DNA of 48,804 nt. Source: Phoronis australis (Eukaryota; Phoronida; Phoronidae). The notes under the pieces were generated by a model. That model saw only the letters and a program-made list of their open reading frames with translations. It was not told where the DNA came from and made no database searches. The translations under genes were made by a program, and so were the position numbers. This document shows, in pieces, positions 11,401 to 23,400 of this stretch. The stretch's first letter is position 1; each line of letters begins with the position of its first letter. Location: the NCBI GenBank assembly GCA_002633005.1, contig NMRA01000095.1, forward strand, positions 64,001-112,804, in the 5' to 3' direction.

Positions 11401-14400
11401 CATGTAATTGCAGATATTCGTTTGTATTTTATTAGTCATTACGGCGGTTTTGGACACTGACTTCATCACGCATGTCCAAAATCACGTCAAATGTACCGTT
11501 GTTAGCTGTTGTGTTAACGCCCTCAGACGCGCTCGGTTGTTTCATGCATTGAGTCTACACTGCGTTGCCTGATCATGTCGTACTTATACATGCAAAACTC
11601 TAACTGATGTACCGCACAAGACACCAGAAAATCTAAACCCTTTAAAGGAGAATGCCACCCGAATTAATTAGTCTTTTTTACCGTCTTAATCGGTCTAATA
11701 TTCACATCGACTCTTATACGGTCCACCTCACCTTGCCGATAGGTGTCGTGTTAACCTGTGAGGAAGGTGAGAAGCGACGTCAGTGGCTCGTCTGCAGAGT
11801 GAATGCCGCTATATTGTGGTTCATCGGTTTTTGAACTATGGAGCTGCGAAGAAAGCGGGTATATCGTTTTTCGACAGCCTCGAGAGCCCAGAATGCTTAG
11901 GTAATGACTCGCGGTAGTGAAGAATGAAAGGTATGCTGTTAATAGCAAGTATGAGGACGTGAAACATCTCCGTGTCTGTGACCGGCACTTCGTCGACTTT
12001 GATTTCCCTGACGAGTTCCGGCTTACCAAAGAACTTTACATACGTTCCGTTGCCAGTGCATGTTCACGGCGCCTCTCTAGTATTGCTTGATCAGTGCATT
12101 CCGGTTCGAACTGATAGCCTGTGAAACCTAACGATGCATCTGTGAAGTCTTCGTCGGATGAGCTCTTTCTAAGTCGGGATTGGCGCCGGCGAGTTGCCAT
12201 GTAGACGTTTATTATTCTGCGTTCTGTTTCAAAATGAATTATTCTCGTCCTAAAATGATCCTAACCAATGCAGCTTATACGGAACTGAAACAAAGTCTGT
12301 CTCATTAGATACAATATGTAATGCCTTGGAGTGCTCGTGATTGCAAATGTTTTGAGAAGCCAGCAATGAATAAAGCACTGCGTTACCGGCTTTTGATGCC
12401 GCCACAAAGTTAATTGACCGGGCACCGAGGCCGTGAGAGCGCATGCTAATTCGCTGAGTGTTTGCTGATAGAACTCGGAAAGCTGTTGTGAAACAATTAC
12501 ATGTACTCTATTTTATATGCTATTGTCTAATGTTAGGGAATCTTTATTTAGAAATACAAACACATTATTCAAATCATTGTTACTGTACCACCTTTGCCCT
12601 GACGGTCTGTGGAAGGGAGACCCGAATTCGCGGCCCGCGGCAAGCCATATTTTCGGTTTCGTCACGGGCTAGTTCACATAAATAATTAAGTGTACATTAT
12701 TTCTTTGGCTAACTTTTATAGTCTTTCCTGACTGGAGGTTTAGTTTCCAACTCAAGGTGGTCTATGTTCGTGTCAGTCCCAGCTGCGACGGGCCTGATAG
12801 GGTTCCGAGCTACTGGCCAGGATAACTAGTCAGTGAGGCCGCGACGGGCCTGATCGGGTTACGAGTCACTGGCCGGGATAACAAACGTTTTTGTGTGTTT
12901 AGAATTCAAAATATCACCAGTATAAAAAACACAGATCTGGATTCTCCTGTCTGTATTTCACGGAAGAATACTTCGAATTTATCTTCGAACAGATCCAAAA
13001 CTCCCGGCCTGCTACGAACCTTGGTAAATTGGCCTGCCGAACTTTGTAGACTACGGTGTGTCCAAATACCAGTAAATCCGTAACAGCGAAATAAAACAAC
13101 AAGAACTCGGTGTATTTTTAATGGTTTTACATCGAAGTATGATGATTTATTAGTGTTAAACGATGAATTCAAGCTGTAAGCTGACATCACTAACCCTAGT
13201 TGTGAACTGCTGAACAGACTGCGTGTGAAATCAATTACTGTATGTCATTGGATAATTCAACACCCCCGTCTGCCGTCAAGTGTCAGGTAACGCAACCGAA
13301 AGTGCTGTTATCGAGTAGAACTACTCGATTTAAATTGATACAAAATAGGTTTCTTTTTGCAAAACGTGTATCGATCGCTTGTTGCATGTCGACGTAAAGG
13401 TTTAGTCGTTACAAAACCCATTTTACCAAGCTGGTTACATATTGTACATTATTCATCAATTACCGCACAATGTTATCGTGTACTTTACAAGAAATAAGGT
13501 ACAAGCTTGTGTATATCCTTACCGCCAAATCTGACCCATATCTTTTTTAACATGATTTTAAGGTACTGAAAATATATTCATTTCGCGTGAATCCATGAAA
13601 ATGTTATCCTATGATTTCACTGTACATCGTATTTCAACGATCAATGGACATTTTACTTGTTCACAAACAAAATACGTCGTGGTCATATTTGGTACCTTGA
13701 GCATCACTTGAAATTAGGGATCATACGCCAATTGATTGAACGACTTGCGTAGTTTCTCATCCGTATGGAAATGTCAAATGATTGATATGTACAGGACATG
13801 TATAGTGTTTTCGCATGATGTCACCAATTACGCCATCCGCGATGTTGGAGTACAAACATTTCAGTATGGTTGTCGTATCCTGAAGCAGTCACATATCTTT
13901 GCTGCATTCTTGGCAGAATTTATCAGTGTAATATTAGATTTCGTAGTAAACGATGGATTGAGCCTATTTTGATTCCAGTCTGATTGTTTTTTTAATTTCG
14001 AATGAGCTTATTTTAAAGTAAATTCCCACATTTTTCAGGAGCTGCCAACCTGTGTCCGCCTAACACGTATTCGCCCACCGGATTCCAACCAGGGTGCACT
14101 GGTAAGTTTTAAGTATACCCACTACTGCTTTTCTAGTTGAAAATATCACCATACACAAGTGGAGGACTTACCGCGACTGCGTGGCGAAAGTTTATGCCGA
14201 CTCAAAAACGATTGAAATGTTATAAAAGTTTACCACCGCTAAAATTGCATAAAATGGAGAAAATTTGCCAGTGAATTGAGTTGACAGATCATTCGACGGG
14301 GTCCGGTGGGCAAAGCTATGTTACGTGCACCCTCCCCGAACACAAACGTCCAGAACAGACTGCCAACTCGTCGTCTTTAAGAATCACCAAAACGTAAATA

Positions 14401-17400
14401 AGGGCACTGTCTTTCACCATTTTGAGGTAGGGAAACACTTATGTCTGGTCAAAATTAGAAAAATACCTCAATTTAGAACTGTGCTCCGTTTTTATACCTT
14501 TCAAAATGCGACTTACATTTGTATCGGGGGTAATGTTTGAGAGCCATTTTGTGCGCTGATTACGAATCAGAAACTTTCCTATTTTGGAATGAATATTTCC
14601 AAAGAAAAAATCGAGAAATTTTGCTGATGCGTCGCCATTTTGTCACAGGCAAAATTTTCTTTCTGGTCAAGAGAGAGCACTAACAAGGAATGTAAAAGAA
14701 ATTAATATCTGGTGGTCATGCATGCTTTAACAAAAAACAGAAATTTGCTAGCCAAGCATCTAAAATATAGAAATTGCGTCGGATAAAGCAACACTTTCCG
14801 AGCTTAATGATAAGGATCGCGTGACAATTGGCGCCTTTTTAGTATCACTAGAAATCGATCTTTCGCCCACTATAATCATCGTCGTTATCATCACATTTTA
14901 CACCATGCCTATTAGGCCTTTTGCGAGTTTATAACAGTAACGCGAGATTATGTGAGACTTAACTGTGACGTCACGGGAAGTGGGGCAAAAGCTTGTCGTT
15001 TGGTCATTTGCCCAATACGGTAGCAGAGTGTATTCTGTTATTGTCTTCGAGTTTTTAGCCGTTTAGTTCGAAAAATGTCCAGAAGCATTGCTGTTATGGC
15101 AAATGAACTTCAGATTCACACTACAATACGTTCTATCGCGTTCTGTACTAATTTCGTCCCGTGTATTTTAAACGGGCGGTAGGCGAAATCCGCTCACTGA
15201 TAAAGTTTTCACCTCGTCGAAAATACATTGTACACCTAAAATTAGCACCTAAAAGGCTCTTACTTTCTTCAGTGACTCTTTCTGCTTCTAAACATATCTT
15301 CGATGAAGCATATATACGGGAATTCAGGTGACTTAGGCGAAGAATTCCAACTCCACTTTGTGGTTACTGTTAACTTTGTCCGCGCGCGCGATTACCACAA
15401 TCAAGTATTTCAACTGAGTCAGGTGAGTATGAGGCAAAGGCTAGCGCGAGACTGAGCGAAGCGCGAGATCTGGCGCGTGACCTGGCGCGTGACACTTGCA
15501 AAATAGCATGAGAAAATATCAAGTGAAATTTGTAAGATTTGTGTCCCTTGGACTTTTTGTTCGTCAACAGGCGTGATTTCACGTAACTTCCTCAAAATGG
15601 CGGCTCTTTAGTGAGAGAAACTCGAGAGAACCGCGAGGTTTTCATGAATATGCTCAAGTTATTTGTAGACTAAATTGTGTCCAGAGTCAGGGTATGTGTT
15701 AATTATAACTTCATGTGCACATATGCATGTTTCATTGGATTTTATTTGCTGTATTTTGAAGTGAATATCTTTTTATGGGGATACACTATCGCCCCTGTAT
15801 GCCTGCGCCTTTCAGGCCTAGAGCGGATTAAGTTCCAATTTCAGTCCGTTCACAGCTTCGCACAACATAACAAGGTCACATTTTCTTCGTCTATTCACAG
15901 TTATTCCACGACCCATCTACCATATCTTAAGTTGTTTTAACGTTTTAAGCGTAAAATTCACCATAAGATCTCCAGTAAGTTTTAGCGTGTGTAGCAAAGA
16001 CTCGGGGCAAAACAAGAGCAATATGGCGGGTTTTGTCCCCTTTCCGGTGACGTCACAGTGACTAGCGAGAAACTCGCAAGTGAGCTATTGGCGAGATTTG
16101 TATTCAATAGATCAACAGTATCAAGTACTGCTTATGCATGATGATATTTTTTTAAAGTGATATATATTTATTGAAGAATACACAGAACATACAAAGAAAT
16201 AATAACAAACCCAGAAACCGCGAATCATTATATCTGGGTTGTAAACTAATGAAACTAATATACATAGAGGTATATACAATTAAGTAGTATCTAATATAAA
16301 TATTCCAATACTTAGATATGCTATTAAAAATATATAAAAACAAAAATAAGTACTGATTCACTTATGGAAATCAGAAGCAACAATATTGATAAATGGTACA
16401 TAACAATTTGCTAACGTTGCTTAGTAGGAATTCATTGAGAACGAGGTCAAGGTTAGGACTACCATTCAATAATAATGTAACTAGTAGGGATATTATTACA
16501 AGAATCGAGATCGTTAACAATTGATTGGTCTTTATTGCGTGCACGAAAAAGTGAGTCTCTCAGGTATTCGATGAGGAGACATTTGAAGAAAATATGAGGA
16601 TAAGATTGATGGTCACCACATTTACAGTTTGGAGAGACATTACTAAAGTTGTGCCTGAAATTGTCAGAGTTGAGGAAAAGGCCACATCTTGAAGTGTACA
16701 ATGCTATTTCGTTATCGCGGGGAAGGGAGAATTGAGTCAAGGGTGTTGAGTTATCAAAATTATGAAAAACAGTACTAAAACTATTTTTTATACTCGTAAA
16801 AGAGTTGCTTTCCTTAACAGAGACTGGAAGAGAATTCCAGTTGTTGATGCACATCATGACTGTAGACCTTCTGAATGCCTGACTGAACGACGGAGGTGGA
16901 GGATCTCAAATCACTACGATGGCCTTGTCTAGTGTATAGATCAAATATTTTTTTGACAGAAACGTTGTTGACATTGTTTATTACCTCGAAAGTAAATGTG
17001 GTCATGTGAAGATTGCGTCAAGTAGACAGTTTGGGTCACTTGAGACTATTCAAAACCTTAACACTATTGGATCCCCTGAAAGCTCCGGTTATGAGTAAGG
17101 CAGCTTGATATTGTAACTTCTCCAAATGTTGGAGTGCACCCGTATTGGCTGATTGATATATAATATCACAATAATCAATGTGTGACAATCGTCACGCTAT
17201 AAGTGGTGACGTTCAAGCTGTTACGGGTGGTTGCTGGTCTCATTGTTTATTTTTTCATACGCTACATGTACGTCTGAATTACATTACATGTATCCGATTC
17301 TGGTGTCAAAAATCGGCGCTTAATGATTTTCGCCAACACAGGCACCGTCATTTTTCAACATGTGTAATTTCCACTTTATTTCAATGAAGCGCCTTTGTTC

Positions 17401-20400
17401 AGGAGGCTGTTACCGAATTTGCAGATCTGTAGTAAGCAAGAACAAAATACAAAAGGTGAATATTTCTAATAATTTGACAATAACTTCATTAAAACCTTGT
17501 TTGAACACTGTTTATTGATTATGAATTTTATTGACATAGGTTATTACATAAGACATGTTGAATTTGAAAAGCATACTAATACATTATTTTGAAAAGTACA
17601 TTTTCATGTAGTTTACCATAACAACAAGCTGTCAGTGACAGTTGCATTTTGTGTTAATTTTAATCTGGGGAAGTAGGCCCAGCGTCTGCTTTACGTCTAA
17701 GGTTATGGCTGGGTTAATAGTTAAATTAGTTGCACTGGGATCAAGGTAGATTTTGAAAAAGAGAGGGGCTTCGACTCAATGGCCAGAAAGTCATGTATTT
17801 GTTTACAGCTAACACTATGAACCTGGATCTGCTCTCATTTCAAACAATCTTATTCAAATTGATTAGAGAAAAAATCATAATCTCACAAATCTGAAGTTGA
17901 AATGCAATTACATGTATAAAGCAGCTTAGAATTACTCGGCAATTTTTCTGCTTTTGAGCTATGGGTTGGGTGCCACCTAGCGAAAACTAGAGAAATGACC
18001 ACCCCTGAAGGGATGGTCGGTGAGGCTGCACTGTAGAAGTATGGGACAAAATACAGAGCCCCCGTCCAATAACTGAAATTTTCCCTCCACACGATTCTCG
18101 AGATACACAACACAGTCCAAATTACATTACTGGAGTGTTTACTATGTTCAGTGTTATCAAAGCAAAAAATCAATGTGTTATGATGCAATTGTTTCATGTC
18201 TTGTAGGTGACCGTGCTACATACAATGGATCTGTAACGGTTTCCGCTCATGCAGGAAAACGACCTGACGAGTACCCCGAAACAGGCAATTTTTTGGAAGA
18301 TTTGTTTCGAAAACATCTGACGGCCACGAACAAGAAAGAAATTCAGTTCCATTGCAATATTGCTGATGACAACTCAGAAAACTTTACGAAGCTGTTTTTT
18401 AATGTTCGTTGGTTTATAAATGATATTGTATTTGCATATGAGGAACTGGGTCAAGGTGACAAGGTTTCGATTCTACACGAGTACCAATGGATAGCCATAA
18501 ATGGACCGAAAGTTCAACTGCCATTTGATGTACGTACATGACAACATGAATTCATTCAAAATAATAATCACTAACTAAAACCATACATGTATTTGTAATG
18601 ATAGCTAACACTGCAGTGCTGATAATGCGGGGGAAATGTGATGATGATGGTGACGTCGAAATATCTTGGTGGGTGGTGCCTGCAATAGTAGTGGTAGTGG
18701 TGGAGCGTTGGTAATGACATGATTGGTGATAGCGAGGCTGGTGGTGGCCGTCCTTGTGGAGACGTTGGAGATGGAGGTGAGAATGATTGTGTTTGGAGGG
18801 GTTGTGATGCTATGAAGACAAGGAGAGTTGCGGTTGTATGAGTAGACGTGGCGGTTATAGCGACAGCTGTGTTGGTGAGGGTCATAGCGAGAGTTGTGAT
18901 TTCTTGACGTTTGTGTAGTTGAGGATCGTAGCGAGAGTGGTGGTTTCGTGACGGTTGTGTTGGTTAGGCTCGTAGTGAGAGTGATGATTTTCGTGACGTT
19001 TGTGAGGCTCGTAGTGAAAGGTGCGGTTGTAGAATAGGTTTTGAGGGAGGAGGATAACAAGAGGTTTTAGAAATATTGCCCTCGATATTAACAGTACGTG
19101 TATTAGCAGAAATCGCAGAGTTTGCAAAGGTAGTAGAACACTGATGCAGCAGTAGATGTTGCGTGGTGTGGCCGACTGCACAAACACGCACCCGAGCAGA
19201 TCTTTATTGTAAGGTCTCCAATTATTTGAACTTGCATGATTGGACTCCACAAAAACAATTGAGAAGAATGGCAGTACGGTGTCTTACATTATTGCACGAC
19301 CTCTGATATTTCTGTTGGCTGTATCGCATAACGTTAAACTCGGACTAATCCATGAGCTATTCGCGTGCTGCCCCTGTGTCACACGTCACTATTCGCGATA
19401 TGATCCATAAGATGGTGTAGAAACCATACACTACAAAACGAATCGTGCAGGCGATGTCAATACACTAAAGCAGTCAAAAACAACCCCCTCTAATAAAATC
19501 AGCAAACTGAAATGAAGTATCAGTGGCTGTAATGTGTGAAAGTATGGAATGATCTTTCTGGCATACTACATGTAACTCACTGTTATCAAGCTTGGGATCA
19601 GTCCATATTTCTATAATATCTCAAAAGCGTGCAACAATAATCAGGAAACTCTGTTTTTCACTAATACTTAGCTGATTCTAATCATATCAAACATATGTAC
19701 TCTAGGTTCACTGTGAAGTCTTGGCGCATTATAACAACACTGGCGGCATTTCGGACACTGTGCGTAGCGGAGATTTTTGGGCTGGTGTAAAGGTAAGGTA
19801 ACTCGACACCACGTATTTCTTACCGTTGACTGCTCTCTTTATTCGTACTGTTTGTCTGACAAACTGTTTTTATACATTATTGAAATGAGCTAACATGAGT
19901 TTCGCAAAACAAGTTTCTAATCCTCGCGGAGGCTTATTCTTAAGAGGTTTTAACTTTAGTCATTAAAAATGAGTAAATTTAAAAATGTTGAAATGAAATG
20001 ATTTGTGAAATCATCGGAAAACTTGCCCGTTTTAGATATACGACAAGGATTAAATGAGTTTTATTCTTCATCATTGCCCGACTAATACTCATTGATAACC
20101 AAAAATTAACACTTCGTAAGAAGTCTGATGCAAGTTACGCCGGTGACTTGGAGATTATGCGAAAATTCTGTAGCACTGAAACGCAGTACAGTTTGCCTTC
20201 TTCAGTGACTTCGCTATTGTAACCGTAGCCAGTCAGCTAGACGTCGTGAAGACTATCTTCAAAATTCAGCTAGGAACCACTGTGTCAGTGTGTGTCAAGG
20301 TGATAGGCCCCCAAGGGACCTCGAAATTTCACACCGCTTGGGTAGTTGCACTCAATTGAACATTCGAGAATAAATAGGTGACGCTATATACAGTACAGCC

Positions 20401-23400
20401 ACTGAATTATTAGACTCTCTCCGGTGTCTCTACGGTCTAGCCACCCGTGACCGTAACCGGAGACACACCGGAAAATGCATGAGGCGTGAATCAACCGTGA
20501 CAGCTGGCGTGAGCCTAAGCGTGACTGTACCCGGAGCTTACCGTGAGCTAGGCGTGAGTTTACCTGCATCGCAGATGATGAAGTAATTTATTAAAATTAC
20601 ATCAGTAACTAGCAGTGATGTGTGTATTCTCATAGACTTTTGCTCATGTGAGGTTTAATTTTTTTTTTGAAATCGTCACGTGCAGTAAAAGACCAAAGTT
20701 TCCGTCTCAAATCGTAAGTCACTTCAGAAAACAGACCCGTGGACTTTACTTTTCACTTAGATATAATTATTTGTTTTTTACATAAACTAATAAAGAATCT
20801 TAACACGCGTGTACACGGCGGAATTATTCAATTGCCTTCACGATATGAAGGAGCATAGCATGTCAATTCTCAGCACATTGATCCCAAGTTCCGGCATCAT
20901 GCGGAGAAAACTGATCAGGCCCATGCATTTGACGAGTCAAACAGATGACTGCTATTATTATTTTAGTGAAGAAGTACTGTGTACTCAGTCGAAACGCATG
21001 TACTACGGGGAGGGGGCTACAAATAATTGAACTGCACTACGGATTCGGGACTTTTAATTCAAAACATTTGCTTGCAGTAGGGGATGGGTATGTCAGAAGG
21101 GCGGCCTATTCAAATTTTCTGTACGCAAGTGCGGTGCAAAAATTAACGGAGTGACACAATACTTCACAAGATGCGTAGGCTATTTTAGGGCGAATTAATT
21201 ATATCCACCTGTGACAAGTTTCAAGGAGTCCACAGCCATGTAAATATGACTCTGGGAACAGGGTCGCGTTCATTCGTATTTACTAACCGTGGTCACTGTA
21301 CATGTTTGTCGTTGATGGGACTGGCTCTTGAGTCGTAAATTGAACATGAACATGAAAGTGTAACACAAGACGAGCTGAAGAAAGACGTTTGTATGAACAA
21401 CACGTGGAATTACAGAGTTAGTCGGAACCCAAGTGTGACAGAGGACCGCTTGCAAAGATACTCTATAACATACTATAATGTCTTTGCAACTTGACCGAAA
21501 CGACAGGCAATCAAGACGTTACATGTATTTTTACTGATTAGCCCGGTGCCCTACCATGGTTACCACAGCTACCGAAAAAAAGCGTAAGGTAAGCGTGACG
21601 GAGGCGCGAAGAAAGCGTAAACGAGGCGTGAGGAAAGCATTAACTAAACCGGAGGTAAGCGTGAGGACTACTCGGAGAGTAGGCGTGAGGCGACCGTGAC
21701 TGATTTCTGTCACGACTGTGTTCCGGCTGGGCTCCGGTCTGGCTAGGCGTGAGGTAGCCCGGAAGAAGTCTAAAAATTCAGTGGCTGTACTGTATCATGG
21801 CGCCAAAAGCCGACGCATAGGATTGCTCCACAACTTAAGTATCAGAATAACGGTAGAAAGTATATTTTTCTAATAATTCAGCTTACTCAAAGAAAAGTGT
21901 ACGTTTTGAGGACAATAATTTTGTGTCAGGTACTGTTTAGCCAGTTTTTAATAAAGAGTGTCACCAAGGCTACTGAAGTCAATAGAATGACTGTCAATTC
22001 CGGAGCGGATTTGTCACGGAAAAACTCTAGGATATTGTTCCGAGCGATAACTCTTTTATTAAATGAAACGTAAAATCCACTAAATGACCTAATCCATTCC
22101 TGTAGCCAAACGAAGACATCCAGTGATAGAACCTTTTCTGTTTCAGCGTCAATCATGACTGCGTAGAAGGCTACTTTATCACACTTCTTGCGGCCGTTCA
22201 TTCTCATAATTTCAGTTAGGTTGTCTGTCTAGACTCATCTGATTACTATCTTATCTGTTGGGTTATCTCTCAAGACTCAGTTTGAATCTTGTCACTTATA
22301 TTATCTCTCAAGACTCATCAGTTTGGAATCTTATCAATTAGATTATCTCCCAAGACTCATCTGTTTAGATTAATATCAGTTAGATTATCTTCCAAGACTC
22401 ATCTAGCTGTTTCGACTAATATCATTTAGGTCTCCCAAGACTGCTCCCTTTAAAATCTTTACAGTTACATTATCTCTCAAGACTCATCTTCTTAGAATCT
22501 TATAAGTTAGGTTGCGTTTCCAGTCAGTTGTGTTTACCGAATCTGATCAGTTACCTTATCTCTCAAGACTCTTCTGTTTGAAATCTCACCAGTCAGTTAT
22601 CTTTCAAAACTGTTCAAGTTAGAATCTTGACAGTTAGGTCATCTCTCAATTGGCAAATAATTAGAATCTTACCAGTAAGATTATCTTCCAAGAATCTTCT
22701 AATTAGATTCTTATCAGTTACGTTATCTGTCAAGACTCATATATTTAGAACGACTTGCTAAGTGAATTTAATTTATTGCATCTTATTACATTAATTTCAA
22801 TACCTTAAGGAACTTAAAAATCTTTTTGAAGTACACCAGTCGCATGCCACAAAAGATATGGTTACGCATTGCCCGGATGCATCAGGGCTCAATGTGGTCG
22901 AACCATTTTACTTGAAATCAAACTGGATGATATTGATTACATTCCGTTCATTTTTAAAATGACCTAAATATTGTACCTCCAAAATACATGCTACGTAACC
23001 TTGAGGAAGAAGTGGAGACTAAACATATATTCTAGTAATAATGTATTGTTAGATTCAGTTCGCTTTTGTACTGAGAGCTTCTGGAATTTTGATAGGCAGG
23101 CCCCAGCAAACCTTTAATCCGACACTAACTCTGCTAGGCACCTATCCATCGACAATATTCTCACTCACTCAGATTTGTCTCTCTACCTGTCTGCTTGTGA
23201 CGCACAACTCATCTTCAAATGTTTTCAGTAAGTCAACGGAATAACAATCGAATAAGTTGTCTTAATGTATTGCTTACTAGTTATGGCACAGCTTCACCAG
23301 TTCGCCTTATGACAATAGTTTACCATAGCTCAAACACTGAAAAGTGTAGACGAACAAAACGACTTTAAGGATTTGTTCTTTAGTTACAGGTTTTACTATT

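Noticed and set aside
12785-12882. tRNA gene suggested by a B-box-like core
   Set aside because: No A box in position and no cloverleaf could be drawn.
18571-19250. Overlapping Thr/Ser/His-rich minus-strand frames at 18.6-19.25 kb
   Set aside because: Low-complexity GT/GA-rich DNA and a 44-bp minisatellite explain them; there is no domain or splice partner.
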